DNA of 64,000 nucleotides, from assembly GCA_963795835.1 (NCBI GenBank), contig CAWCJC010000012.1:62001-126000 (forward strand), written 5' to 3'. Below the pieces are notes generated by a model. It saw nothing but the letters and a program-made list of their open reading frames with translations. It did not search any database and was not told the DNA's origin. The DNA is from JALYXI01 sp963795835. Its GTDB lineage: Bacteria > Acidobacteriota > Terriglobia > Bryobacterales > Bryobacteraceae. Position numbers and translations under genes: made by a program. This document shows, piece by piece, positions 1 to 9,253 of this stretch (within the stretch, counting starts at the first letter, position 1; each line of letters begins with the position of its first letter).

Positions 1-420
1 TGGGTCGGCTGGGCGCTGCTCTCGGCGGTGTTCGCGGGAGCAACCGCGATTCTGGCGAAGATCGGAATCTCAGGCGTCGATTCGAACCTCGCGACCGCAA
101 TCCGGACTACGGTGATCGTGATCTTCGCCTGGCTGATTGCTTCGGCGACGGGCGCGGGGCAGATCTCTTTGGTGCAAATCTCGGGGCGAAGCTGGTTGTT
201 TCTGGTGCTCTCCGGGATCGCGACCGGCTGCTCCTGGCTGTGTTACTTCCGCGCGCTTTCGTTGGGCACGGCGTCGAGCGTTGCTCCCGTTGACAAACTC
301 AGCGTGGTTTTCGTCATCCTCTTCGCGGCGGTGTTCCTCGGAGAGCGGATTACCTGGCTGAAGGGACTGGGCGGTTTGCTAATCGCGGCTGGCGCCCTGG
401 TTCTTGCCTTTGCGCGCTAG
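1..420 (+). CDS. EamA-family (DMT superfamily) permease, 5' end cut by window
   Basis: Reading is open from base 1 in the frame that ends at the TAG at 418-420, so only a few N-terminal residues are missing. About 139 residues are visible with four hydrophobic segments, including one near ALLSAVFAGATAILAK and a C-terminal one near LGGLLIAAGALVLAFAR. This matches the small single-EamA-domain transporters of about 140 residues that sit in the inner membrane, probably as dimers. The substrate cannot be told from sequence. Its TAG stop shares the bases CTAG with the stop of the convergent ABC ATPase gene. A GTG at 28 is an internal codon, not the likely start. Confidence 0.8.
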   Translation, partial: WVGWALLSAVFAGATAILAKIGISGVDSNLATAIRTTVIVIFAWLIASATGAGQISLVQISGRSWLFLVLSGIATGCSWLCYFRALSLGTASSVAPVDKLSVVFVILFAAVFLGERITWLKGLGGLLIAAGALVLAFAR

Positions 421-1170
421 TGCGGAACGACTTCGTCTTTCTCCACTTTGCCATCGCGCACGTGAATAATGCGATGAGCGTGCAGCGCGATATCCAGTTC
501 ATGCGTCACGACGATGATGGTGTTGCCTTCCCGATAGAGCCGTTCGAATAATGCCATGATTTCGACACCCGTCGCGCTATCCAGGTTTCCCGTCGGTTCA
601 TCGGCGAGAAGGATGGAAGGGTTGTTGACCAGGGCTCGCGCGATCGCAACACGCTGGCGCTGTCCGCCCGAGAGTTCGTTGGGTTTGTGGTCCATGCGCT
701 GGGCACAGATCCACCTGCATCAGAGCTTTCCGGGCCCGCTCGATGCGCTCCGCGGAAGGAATCCCGCTATAAATCAGGGGCAACTCCACATTGTGCAGCG
801 AACTTGCACGGGGCAGCAGGTTGAAAGTCTGAAAAACGAACCCAATTTCCTTGTTCCGGATTTGGGCAAGAGCGTCGTCTGACATGGCGCTCACCAGACT
901 TCCGTTAATGTAATACTCGCCGCGGCTGGGCGTATCGAGGCAGCCGATCAGGTTCATCAGGGTCGATTTTCCTGACCCGGAAGGCCCCATAATCGCAACG
1001 TATTCGCCGCGCTTGATCTCGATATCCACCCCGGAGACGGCGTTGATGGTCTGATCGCCCATCACATAGGTTTTCCAGAGATCGTAGGTACGGATAACAA
1101 TGTTATTGCGCTTGAGTTGTTCGGCGCGGGATTCGGCCGAAGAAGTTTCGGTGACGGTAGCGGTTGCCAT
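417..1170 (-). CDS. MacB/LolD-type ABC transporter ATP-binding protein (frameshifted)
   Basis: ATPase subunit of a MacB/LolD-class exporter, about 250 residues when the frame is restored. Visible: Walker A GPSGSGKST (residues 62-70), Q-loop region GFVFQTFNL, signature LSGGQRQRVAIARAL, Walker B ILLADEPTG and H-loop VVTHE. The frame breaks between the Q-loop half and the signature half near 697-706; removing one base of the GGG at 701-703 joins them as DLCQRMDHKPNELSGGQ. It follows the MacA-like adaptor gene by 11 bases, so the two form an operon. No FtsX/MacB-type permease is present on either side, so the partner membrane protein must be elsewhere. The frameshift is probably a sequencing error. 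Confidence 0.85.
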
Positions 1171-1181
1171 GATTGTCGTCC

Positions 1182-2609
1182 CTAAGTTGCCGCTTTCACG
1201 ACCGGCGGCTTGTTATCTACTTTGACGCTGGTTTCGTTCCGAAGTGTCCGAACCACCTGATAAGGGCCAACCAGAATCTCAGCCCCATCCGCAACTCCGG
1301 AGAGGACCTCGATATCCGTATTGCCCGTAATCCCGGTCTCCACCTTAGTGAATTTAGCCTTTCCGTTTTCAATCAGAAACACGCCCTGCACCTCTTCTTT
1401 TTTGGCGCGTTGCTCGGCGGGCGTTAGCTTGGATACCCCGGACGGCTCGGGCGTGCCCTTTGGCTTCGGCTCCAGATCGCCTTTCTGACGGGTGCTGAGG
1501 GCCTGAATTGGAATCGTAACGATATTTTTCTTTTGTGCGGTGGTGATCTTGGCGGAGCAGGAAAGGCCGGGGCGAATTTCGTCTGGTGGATTGTCGAGGG
1601 CGATAACGACTTTGAAGTCCTTCGCCTCCTGGCTCGAGACCGAACTCTGGGATGCCGCGACGCCGGTGGAGCGCAAAATTGCCGTGTTGCCGATCTCGAT
1701 TACATGGCCTTTCAGGATCTTCGATTGGAGAGCGTCGATCGTGATGTCCGCCACCTGATCCAGCTTGACGTTGATGATGTCGCTTTCATCCACCTTCACT
1801 TCCGCCGTGATGATGGACATATCGGCGATCGTCATGATGGTGCTGGAAGCGGAGTTTTGAATACCGGGGACCACCACCTCTCCCTGGCGTACAGGAAGGT
1901 TGGTGACCACGCCATCGAGTGGGGCGATGACGTTGCGTTTGTTCAGAAGATCGTTGAAGCGGACCAGGCCGGCCTTCGATTGCGCAATGCGGCGTTGGGA
2001 CGCGGAGGTTTGGGCGACAGCTTGCGCGATCTGCGCCTTGGCCTGCACCATGCGCGCTTCCGCCTCTCGGAGGGCGGCTTTCTGGCTGTCAAAGGTGGTG
2101 CGCCGCTGATCGTACTCCTGCTTGGCAACCAGTTTCTGCTCGAACAGGCTCTGATAGCGGTCGTTATCCACGGAAGCCTTCTCGAGATCCGCGCGGGCGC
2201 GATCTATGGTGGCCTGCATGGTAATTAAGTTGTCTTCGGCCGCCTTCTGGCTGGCTTCGCTGGCAGCGGCGTCGGCCTCGGCGGAGCTGATGTTCGCGCG
2301 CTGTGATTCCACGTCAGCGGCTGGTTGAATGTTCTCAATACGGGCAAGAAGTTGGCCTTTGCGGACATGATCGCCTTCTTTTACGAGGATTCCGGTGAGT
2401 TCGCCCTGAGCATTCGCTCCGATATTGATATAGTTCCGGGGCTTGATTTCGCCGGCCGCGGTGACTACGCTTGCCAGGTCCTGCCGGACAGCGTGGCCGG
2501 TCTGTACGGTGACGATGCCTTTCTGGCTATATTTCACGCTGGCGAACACGCCAGCGGCAATAACCAGAAGCACAACAATCCCGATAACGAATTTCCACTT
2601 TGTTTTCAC
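1182..2609 (-). CDS. MacA/HlyD-type periplasmic adaptor subunit
   Basis: Membrane-fusion protein of a tripartite ABC efflux system, 475 residues. A single N-terminal membrane anchor lies at about residues 6-25. It is followed by a biotinyl-lipoyl-like half (near residues 55-95), a long alpha-helical hairpin rich in Ala, Gln and Glu (about 95-215), then the second lipoyl half and beta-barrel. The C-terminal domain carries a low-complexity KPKGTPEPSG insert near residues 365-390, as in MacA-like proteins with a proline-rich loop. Start is GTG at 2609; GAGGA at 2621-2625 is the likely ribosome binding site. It lies upstream of the MacB-like ATPase. Substrate is unknown; macrolide, peptide or lipid export are possible for the family. 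Confidence 0.85.
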   Translation of the reverse strand: MKTKWKFVIGIVVLLVIAAGVFASVKYSQKGIVTVQTGHAVRQDLASVVTAAGEIKPRNYINIGANAQGELTGILVKEGDHVRKGQLLARIENIQPAADVESQRANISSAEADAAASEASQKAAEDNLITMQATIDRARADLEKASVDNDRYQSLFEQKLVAKQEYDQRRTTFDSQKAALREAEARMVQAKAQIAQAVAQTSASQRRIAQSKAGLVRFNDLLNKRNVIAPLDGVVTNLPVRQGEVVVPGIQNSASSTIMTIADMSIITAEVKVDESDIINVKLDQVADITIDALQSKILKGHVIEIGNTAILRSTGVAASQSSVSSQEAKDFKVVIALDNPPDEIRPGLSCSAKITTAQKKNIVTIPIQALSTRQKGDLEPKPKGTPEPSGVSKLTPAEQRAKKEEVQGVFLIENGKAKFTKVETGITGNTDIEVLSGVADGAEILVGPYQVVRTLRNETSVKVDNKPPVVKAAT

Positions 2610-2690
2610 TACGAACGGACTCCTCGGTAGGGTGAGACGTAGAAACGTACTCTTTTGTTCACCAAGATTATAGCGAATTAGGAATTTGCA

Positions 2691-2720
2691 ATAAAAAAGG
2701 GCGGTGCCGAAGCACCGCCC
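2691..2720 (-). terminator. Rho-independent terminator after the first Oar-type receptor gene
   Basis: On the minus strand GGGCGGTGC-TTCG-GCACCGCCC forms a perfect 9-bp stem with a UUCG tetraloop, directly followed by TTTTTTAT. It starts 24 bases after the stop of the receptor gene at 2745, so it separates that gene from the MacA/ATPase pair downstream. Confidence 0.92.
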
Positions 2721-2744
2721 GGTTTAGAGTAACACGATCAGATT

Positions 2745-5700
2745 CTAAAATCGGTACTGGAATCCGACTTCGGCGTTCAGCGAGTGCGGCTGGACGGTTC
2801 CGCTGCCGGACAGGAAACCTGCGGGTGTCCCGAAAGCGGCGGATCGGATGCTGACGTTGTAATTGCCGCCGAAGTTGGCTCGATTGTTCAGATCGAATAC
2901 CTGGCACAACACTTCTAAGCGATGCCTCTCCCGGAAGGTGAAGCTCTTGCTCACGCGTAGGTCCAATTGGACAAAGGCATTCCCGCGAACGTTGTCGTAG
3001 GGAATGGTAACCAGGGACCCGTCCGCCAAACCAGCGCGGAGCTGTGCGGCGGTGTAGCTCTTGGTAGCGGTGTAGACGCTGTAATTGTTCCCGCCGCCCC
3101 CGACCGGAGTGCCGACCGTGAGGCCGTTTGCCGGAACGATGGCGCGCCACGTTCCGTTCCCGTTGCCGGTACCGAAGACGTTGATGCCTTCAGTGGGATT
3201 CCAGGGCCGCCCTGTCGCAGCCTGGAAGATGGGCGCAACCAGAATGCCGAAGGGCAACGAAACCTGACCACTGAAGACGAAGCGATGCGTCTCATCGTTG
3301 GGCGCGGGGCCATAGTCATTGCGGGCCAGATAGTTATTGGGGTCAGGTGCCGTGTTGCTGAATTGCGCTGGTCCTCCGTTATAGGCCAGCGCGCGGGAAA
3401 TTACGTAATTTGAGTTGATGGTGAACCGGCGGGTAAGACGGCGGGCGTAGGTGACATTAAATGCGTCATAACGCGAGCGGCCCACCGAACTTTCCATAAT
3501 GACCTGCGCCAGCTGAGGCTGTCCCGCCGCGGCCAGCGCATCCTGAAGCGGCCGTTTCCCGGTGACGTAGTTGAGCGCGTTGATGTTGATGCGCTTCGAT
3601 TCATGGAGGGCCAAGCTGTGAATGCCTTCGAAGGTAATCACGTCGTTCGGCGTCAGCGACCAGGCAAAGCCAAGATTGAATTCCTGGTTATAGGGATTCT
3701 GATAATTCGGATTGACTAAACGTCCCGTGGCACCGGCCGGGAGTAAGGTGGACGGCGCGCCGGGAATGGGCAACGGATCGACACCGTAGCGGTACTGGGA
3801 GAGCGGCTTGCCCACGCCGGGAACAATGCTTGCATTCGGATCGGGAGTCTGGCCTGGAGGGCTGGCATTATTAAGGTTCAGTACGGAACCGAAGACCGTG
3901 GCGCCTTCCTGTTGCTCCACGAACAGCGGGATATTTTGGAAAATCTGGCCGAAATAGATGCCAAATCCGCCGCGGATGACGTACTTGCCCGAGCCATTCA
4001 GGTCGTAGGCGAAACCGACCCGCGGACTAAAGTCTTTGGTGTCATCCTTGGGAAGCTTGGCGGCATAAGGGCTGCCGATAGCCGCAAGTTCCTGGTAGGT
4101 GCGGTTGAGCGTTTGAGTGTTGCCACCAGTCAGATTGAAGTCACGGTCCCAGCGGACTCCCAAGTTCAGGTTGAGCCGCTTGGTGACTTTCCAATCGTCC
4201 TGGAAATACAAGCCGAGCATCTTTGCGTCTTTGGTGGCAAAGTACGCATTCCCTGCGTTGAGGACGATGCTGTTTACCGCGCCCGGAGTCGCGAAGCCAT
4301 TCGGGTAAAGCGTCTTGTTGTTCAGAATCACGCTGGGGTCATCGAAGAACGTGATATTCGGTGTTCCCGTCGTGACGAAGAAGCCGCCCAGTTTCGGGAC
4401 ATTCACGAAATCGAAGCCCATCTTCAGAGTGTGCCTTCCACGATTCACGGAAAAATCGTCGCGGAATTGATATTTCTTCTGATAGGACTGCTGCGGCACG
4501 TTCGGATTGGTCCCCAGGGCTGCATCGGGGAAGCTGATGTAGGGAACCTTATTGTTCGAATCGATCAGGTTATTCCAGTACTGATAGCCAAAGGTGAAGG
4601 AGTTCACCACCGTTGGGGTGAGTACCGAATTCAGAGTTGCATTCGCCAGGATCAGCCGGTTGGTGGTGAAATTGCCGGCCGTAAGGTCATTCGTGGAGTT
4701 GGCTTGATCGTTCAGACCGCTGTTGTGCTGGTTGTTATAGCTGGTCGAAAACGTGTTGCTCTGATTGATGCGGTAATCGAAGCGGCCGTTGTAGCGCTGG
4801 TCATTATAGGGAGTGGGGAGATTCTGAGCGGGCTGAGCACCGAGAGGAATCGCGAGCGTAAGTTCTTTGAAAGCTGTTCCATTCACCACTACGTTGCTCG
4901 ATTCGCGCTGTCGCTCGATCGCGAAGAACGCAAACATTTTGTCTTTCACAATCGGGGCACCGAAAGACCCGCCGTATTGTTGGCGGCTATAGGGCGCAGT
5001 ATCAGCGCCGCTTTGCTTTGAGAAGTAATCGTTCGCGTTGAGGGCTGTGTCGCGCTCAAAAAGAAAGAGCGATCCGTGCAGTTGGTTTTCGCCCGACCGC
5101 GTGATCAGATTGAGAGCCGCGCCTTCGCTCCGGCCGTTGGCGGCGCTGAAACGTTGCGTGCTGATGTTGAACTCCTGGACCGCCTCCAGGGGAAGCTGCA
5201 TCACGGGACCGCCGACGGTATTATCTTTATCGTCAACACCGTTTACCGTCACGTTTACGTTTCTTCCGGAAGATCCGTTGACGCCAAAGACGGCGATCCG
5301 GTTCTTCGTAGGATCGTAGGAGGCGACGGGTTTTGCGCCAGGAGCGAGAAAGGCCAGGTTGGCGAAGTCTCGACCGTTGATCGGCAGGTTTTGAACTTCT
5401 TTCGGTGTGATGTTCTGGCTCACTTCCGTCTTGTTCACATCCACCAGCGGCGGAGCGGCGTCGACGGTGACCAGGTCGGATTGGGCACCGGTGGCCAGGT
5501 TAATGTCCAACTCGGCGTTGGTGGCAACCAGGACCTCGAACTTGTCGTAGATTTTGGTGGAGAAGCCAGGAGCTTTGGCCGTGATTGTGTAAACCCCGGC
5601 TGGCAAAAGATTGAACGTATAAAGACCCTTCTCGGTAGTGGTCTCTTCGCGGCGAAGACCGGTTGCGGTGCTCGATATAACTACCGAAGCTCTAGGGACA

Positions 5701-5816
5701 ACGGCTTGTGAAGGATCGAAAACGGTACCTTGCAGCGTGCTGGTAGCTGTGGCTTGTGCAAACAGAGAACTGCTGCACGTTGCGAATGCAAACGCGATTC
5801 TTACTATTTTGGACAT
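2745..5816 (-). CDS. Oar-type TonB-dependent receptor with carboxypeptidase-regulatory-like domain
   Basis: Outer-membrane beta-barrel protein of 1023 residues. Signal peptide at residues 1-20 (cleavage near LFAQA). An N-terminal CarboxypepD_reg-like beta-sandwich spans about 25-105 (STLQGTVFDPSQAVVPRASV), a plug domain about 120-240 (NLPINGRDFANLAFLAPG), then a large barrel ending in the aromatic tail FQYRF typical of BAM substrates. Acidobacteria carry many such Oar-like paralogues; ligands are mostly unknown, with oligosaccharides or peptides suggested. AAAGGGG just upstream of the ATG at 5816 is the ribosome binding site. A strong terminator follows. The next gene upstream is a second Oar-type protein in the same direction. 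Confidence 0.88.
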   Translation of the reverse strand: MSKIVRIAFAFATCSSSLFAQATATSTLQGTVFDPSQAVVPRASVVISSTATGLRREETTTEKGLYTFNLLPAGVYTITAKAPGFSTKIYDKFEVLVATNAELDINLATGAQSDLVTVDAAPPLVDVNKTEVSQNITPKEVQNLPINGRDFANLAFLAPGAKPVASYDPTKNRIAVFGVNGSSGRNVNVTVNGVDDKDNTVGGPVMQLPLEAVQEFNISTQRFSAANGRSEGAALNLITRSGENQLHGSLFLFERDTALNANDYFSKQSGADTAPYSRQQYGGSFGAPIVKDKMFAFFAIERQRESSNVVVNGTAFKELTLAIPLGAQPAQNLPTPYNDQRYNGRFDYRINQSNTFSTSYNNQHNSGLNDQANSTNDLTAGNFTTNRLILANATLNSVLTPTVVNSFTFGYQYWNNLIDSNNKVPYISFPDAALGTNPNVPQQSYQKKYQFRDDFSVNRGRHTLKMGFDFVNVPKLGGFFVTTGTPNITFFDDPSVILNNKTLYPNGFATPGAVNSIVLNAGNAYFATKDAKMLGLYFQDDWKVTKRLNLNLGVRWDRDFNLTGGNTQTLNRTYQELAAIGSPYAAKLPKDDTKDFSPRVGFAYDLNGSGKYVIRGGFGIYFGQIFQNIPLFVEQQEGATVFGSVLNLNNASPPGQTPDPNASIVPGVGKPLSQYRYGVDPLPIPGAPSTLLPAGATGRLVNPNYQNPYNQEFNLGFAWSLTPNDVITFEGIHSLALHESKRININALNYVTGKRPLQDALAAAGQPQLAQVIMESSVGRSRYDAFNVTYARRLTRRFTINSNYVISRALAYNGGPAQFSNTAPDPNNYLARNDYGPAPNDETHRFVFSGQVSLPFGILVAPIFQAATGRPWNPTEGINVFGTGNGNGTWRAIVPANGLTVGTPVGGGGNNYSVYTATKSYTAAQLRAGLADGSLVTIPYDNVRGNAFVQLDLRVSKSFTFRERHRLEVLCQVFDLNNRANFGGNYNVSIRSAAFGTPAGFLSGSGTVQPHSLNAEVGFQYRF

Positions 5817-5852
5817 AGACCCCTTTCAGTTTTGTGGCAACTTCGAACGAGG

Positions 5853-5876
5853 AAGATGTCGTATTTGTCACATCTT
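5853..5876. promoter_or_regulatory. 7-bp inverted repeat upstream of the Oar-type receptor gene
   Basis: AAGATGT at 5853-5859 and ACATCTT at 5870-5876 form a perfect inverted repeat with a 10-base spacer, 37-60 bases upstream of the receptor start at 5816. The size and spacing fit a dimeric regulator operator. No regulator is identified, and a chance repeat of this size is possible. Confidence 0.35.
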
Positions 5877-5935
5877 AGCACGATCAGAGAGCCGGCTTTC
5901 TAGGGGTATCCAAAGCGATAAAATTGAGGGTCCGC

Positions 5936-8900
5936 CTAAAATTGGAAGCGCAGGCCAAGGCGAATCGTGCGAAAGTCCTGATACCCGCCGAATCCGGGGA
6001 ATGATGCCGCAAAAGCGCTGCTGCCGCTACCCACGACTCCGGCGATTGCAGGCGCACCGCCGTTTCGGTAGCTGGCGCCGGCCAAACCATAAATCGGGTT
6101 GTACGGGACTGTCTTGCTTCCCACGGTGACGAACGTCCTGGGATCATACCCGGCGAAGAACTGGCTGATAGGAAGTGCAGACTCTGAAATCGCGCCCGTG
6201 CGATTAAGTTGGCTCACCCGGGAAAGCACGGCGGATTGATTAAACAAGTTGCGAATTTCCACTTCGCCCCGAACGGTGAACCGCTCCCGAAGCCGGACCG
6301 AGTGGGAAACCAGGATATCGGTCTGCGTGAGCGCGGATGTCCGTGGAATATCGCCCCGCCCGTAGGGAGTAGTCGGCGCGGATAGATAGATTACGGAGGT
6401 CGTGTCGTTTGTGCCGCTGTAGGCGATCTGGTTTAGGCCGATATTTGTATCGCCAGCTTTGGTCTTAAGATCGTAGGAGCCGAACAATTTGAAGGTGTGA
6501 GGCCGGTCCGTTCCCAGCAGACCCAAGACATTCTTCTGGCTTCCGGAGGCGTCAAAGTAGTAATACGGCAAATCGAAGGCTCGATTGTTGTTGGGACTGG
6601 CGCGTCCTGATTCATCGGAGTTTCCGAGACCGGAGTAATTGCCGTACAGGCGGCTCCACGTGTAGGACGGAATCAGATTGAAGCGGCCGATCTGGCCTTG
6701 TACCCGAAACTCCACGCCGTCGTACTGCCGGACGGCCCTCGGAACCAGAAACTCTTTCCCGTTAGGCGTTTTGCCATCGTAGGTATGGGTAGGGTCGTTG
6801 CGGGTCTGGCCGGAACCCGGGTTACCAATCAGATAAACCTCATTATCGTCTTTGTCCAGAACACCAATATCTTCAATGGTGCGGATCAAATCCTTTCTGG
6901 TGTAGCGAACCGTCGCGGTGAGGCGAGCCGCTAATTGGTGATCGAACGACACGTTGAAATCCCGTGATTCGTACGGTTTCAAATTTGGGTCGATACCATC
7001 GAGCTGCCCCTGCGCATTGATTGGAATTGTCCGGTTGTCATAGGCAATGATCGATTTGCCAAGAGCTCCCGCGTTGGCCTTGGTCAGGGTGAGGACATTT
7101 GGATTGTCGAGGGTATAGACGTGAGTGACCCAATATTCGCCCCCGAACGACCCGCGGGCCAGGTTATATTTCAGGACGTCGTAGAAGTACCCCAAACTGG
7201 AGCTAAGCTTCCACTTGCCATCGCCCAACACGTCCCAGGCTACGCCCAGGCGCGGAGCAATTTTCGAACCCCAATCGAAGCTGACGGGGTTTGCCACTTT
7301 GATCCCATTTTGAACAGCCTTATAGGGAGGAAGAAATTCATTTTCAAATCGGACACCGATGTTCACGCTGACTCGGCGGTGAATTTTCCATCCGTCCTGC
7401 ACATAGAAACCCTGGTTGCGGCCGCTGACCTTACTGTTGAGGCGGACTCCGTCTTCCCAAGTGTAATAGCCGTATGTGCCAGTTTGGTTGGCGATGCTGC
7501 CCCGGCTATATGACTGGCCCCAAAAGATATTGAAGTCGCCGTTTGTGTAGTCCGTGGCGACGTCATTAGTCAAGCGGTTGAGGGAGTAGCCGGCGCGAAA
7601 ATTATGTTGTTGGCCGAACAAATTTACCAGATAGGAGCCATCCACATAAAGGTTGTTCCGGGTGGTCACGTCGCGAAAGGTGGTTAGCGTGCTGCTGACG
7701 TTTGAAAATCCGGTGCCCCCCACGGTGGGCACGGGAAGACCCGCGGCGGCGGAGGCCGTTTGATAAACCACATAGGGATCGCCGGGCACTCCGTAGTTAC
7801 CGTCTTTATCGTTCAGGTACTTATACCCGTAGCGAGCGCTTAGCGTAATCCGGGGCGTGAGCGAATAGGTTGCGCCGAAGTTGACCAGTTGATTGGGGGT
7901 AAAGCCGCCAAGGATGGATTGATCGTTGCTCGGTGCGCTGATGCGAATGTCGCGATTCGGAAGACTTCCCGATCGGCGCTGCGGTGACCATACCCACGAT
8001 CCGTAGAGTTGCAGTTTGGAAGTCGCGGTGTAATCCAGGCGTCCGGTCAGATAATGGCGGATCCGGTCCTGCTTGTAAAGCTTGGTTCCTGAGGCGTATG
8101 CGATGCTGCGGTCGGTGTGTTCTAGTTCCGGCGAGTATCCGGCAAAGAAAAACAATTTGTCGCGGATGATGCGTCCGCCGAGAACGCCGCCCGGATACCA
8201 AAGCGTGTACCCATCTTCCTTCGGGCGAAAAAAGTCCGCCAAGTCCGCATTTGCGGGAGAACGCTGCCAGTAACCTCTGTCACCAGCGTTGAGATTATCG
8301 CCGGTGTATTGCGTGTAAACCTGCCCATGAAAGGCGTTCGAGCCGCCGTTAATGGCAACGTTGATCACTCCACCCGTCGCGCCGCCGTATTGCGCATCGA
8401 ACCCGGCCGTCTTGATATCCACCTGCTGTACGAATTCGAGCGGCACCGAATTAGCAGACCGCAACGCGCCAGAAAGTACATCCGAAGCTTCAACGCCATC
8501 CAAGTAATAGGTGTTTTCAAGGCCGCTTGATCCATCTACCTGAAAGCCTCCGACTCCCGTCGCCCCGCCCTTCACCTCCTGCCGAACGCCCGGGGCAATG
8601 GCAAGAATAGAATTAAATGTCCGTCCCTTAGCGAAATTGTCGAAGGTCTTGGAGCCGATAGTCGTTGAGGTACTGCTGTCTGTGACGTCGAGCGCGACAG
8701 CGTTTGATGTAACCTCAACCGTGTCGGACAGTTGACCGACTGAGAGACGCGGGCTGACGCTTGTCGGAGCGCCCAGCTTGACTTCAACTTGTTCTGCTTT
8801 AAATGTGACAAAACCGGTTGCGGTCACCGTAACCGTGTAGGTGCCAATCGGCAGGTTCACCAGGGTGAAGTTGCCATTCGAATCGGTTTTGGTTTGGATA

Positions 8901-9079
8901 CCGCGGGGCAGGCGTTCGCTGACAGCGGAGATTTGGGCGGCCGGTACGGAGGACCCTGATGCGTCAGTCACCTGCCCGTTGATAGTTCCGTAGTTTTCTT
9001 GAGCGAAAGCTGCGGAAAGGCAGAGCAAACTCGCAATCGAGAGATGGACTAAGTTGCGGAGACCCTTCGAAAACGTCAT
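5936..9079 (-). CDS. Oar-type TonB-dependent receptor with carboxypeptidase-regulatory-like domain
   Basis: Second large Oar-like outer-membrane protein, 1047 residues from the preferred start. An in-frame ATG exists at 9109, but the ATG at 9079 is preceded at 5 bases by AAGGAGTG (9085-9092) and is followed at once by a clean signal peptide (LSIASLLCLSAAFAQ), so 9079 is chosen. The CarboxypepD_reg-like domain (INGQVTDASGSSVPAA, residues about 31-110) precedes a plug region (FDNFAKGRTFNSILAIAPG) with VGGFQVDGSSGLENTYYLDG, then a Tyr/Asn-rich barrel ending in LGLRFQF. It is 119 bases upstream of the other Oar gene in the same direction. No terminator is seen between them. Ligand unknown. Confidence 0.88.
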   Translation of the reverse strand: MTFSKGLRNLVHLSIASLLCLSAAFAQENYGTINGQVTDASGSSVPAAQISAVSERLPRGIQTKTDSNGNFTLVNLPIGTYTVTVTATGFVTFKAEQVEVKLGAPTSVSPRLSVGQLSDTVEVTSNAVALDVTDSSTSTTIGSKTFDNFAKGRTFNSILAIAPGVRQEVKGGATGVGGFQVDGSSGLENTYYLDGVEASDVLSGALRSANSVPLEFVQQVDIKTAGFDAQYGGATGGVINVAINGGSNAFHGQVYTQYTGDNLNAGDRGYWQRSPANADLADFFRPKEDGYTLWYPGGVLGGRIIRDKLFFFAGYSPELEHTDRSIAYASGTKLYKQDRIRHYLTGRLDYTATSKLQLYGSWVWSPQRRSGSLPNRDIRISAPSNDQSILGGFTPNQLVNFGATYSLTPRITLSARYGYKYLNDKDGNYGVPGDPYVVYQTASAAAGLPVPTVGGTGFSNVSSTLTTFRDVTTRNNLYVDGSYLVNLFGQQHNFRAGYSLNRLTNDVATDYTNGDFNIFWGQSYSRGSIANQTGTYGYYTWEDGVRLNSKVSGRNQGFYVQDGWKIHRRVSVNIGVRFENEFLPPYKAVQNGIKVANPVSFDWGSKIAPRLGVAWDVLGDGKWKLSSSLGYFYDVLKYNLARGSFGGEYWVTHVYTLDNPNVLTLTKANAGALGKSIIAYDNRTIPINAQGQLDGIDPNLKPYESRDFNVSFDHQLAARLTATVRYTRKDLIRTIEDIGVLDKDDNEVYLIGNPGSGQTRNDPTHTYDGKTPNGKEFLVPRAVRQYDGVEFRVQGQIGRFNLIPSYTWSRLYGNYSGLGNSDESGRASPNNNRAFDLPYYYFDASGSQKNVLGLLGTDRPHTFKLFGSYDLKTKAGDTNIGLNQIAYSGTNDTTSVIYLSAPTTPYGRGDIPRTSALTQTDILVSHSVRLRERFTVRGEVEIRNLFNQSAVLSRVSQLNRTGAISESALPISQFFAGYDPRTFVTVGSKTVPYNPIYGLAGASYRNGGAPAIAGVVGSGSSAFAASFPGFGGYQDFRTIRLGLRFQF

Positions 9080-9159
9080 CGCGTCACTCCTTGTATCTTT
9101 AAAGTTCAAATGTGGACTACAACGGCAAGCAGCGGAATTGGTATATCGTACACTGTTTT

Positions 9160-9209
9160 CGCCTAGGCGTAAATTTTTTTCTCATACCGATGCAAACGGA
9201 ATTTCCGTT
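9160..9209. promoter_or_regulatory. Palindrome and inverted repeat in a divergent promoter region
   Basis: The 174-base region between the Oar-type gene (minus) and the glycosyltransferase (plus) holds two symmetric elements: the palindrome CGCCTAGGCG at 9160-9169, followed by an A/T-rich run, and AACGGAA-T-TTCCGTT at 9195-9209, perfect with a one-base centre. Both could be operators for the divergent genes. This is an inference from symmetry and position only. Confidence 0.4.
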
Positions 9210-9240
9210 GCTACGTCAAAGCGGAAGTTTAGAGCGGCAT

Positions 9241-9246
9241 TATAAT
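9241..9246 (+). promoter_or_regulatory. TATAAT -10-like hexamer abutting the glycosyltransferase start
   Basis: A consensus TATAAT lies 7 bases before the ATG at 9254, and no Shine-Dalgarno sequence is seen there. If it is a working -10 box the transcript would be leaderless or nearly so; no good -35 box is found at 16-18 bases. Alternatively translation starts further in, for example at the ATG at 9359. Confidence 0.3.
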
Positions 9247-9253
9247 TAAGTTT

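Noticed and set aside
3912..5021. Plus-strand open frame of 369 residues opposite the first Oar-type gene
   Set aside because: Shadow frame. The minus strand has signal peptide, plug and barrel; this frame has no recognisable domain.
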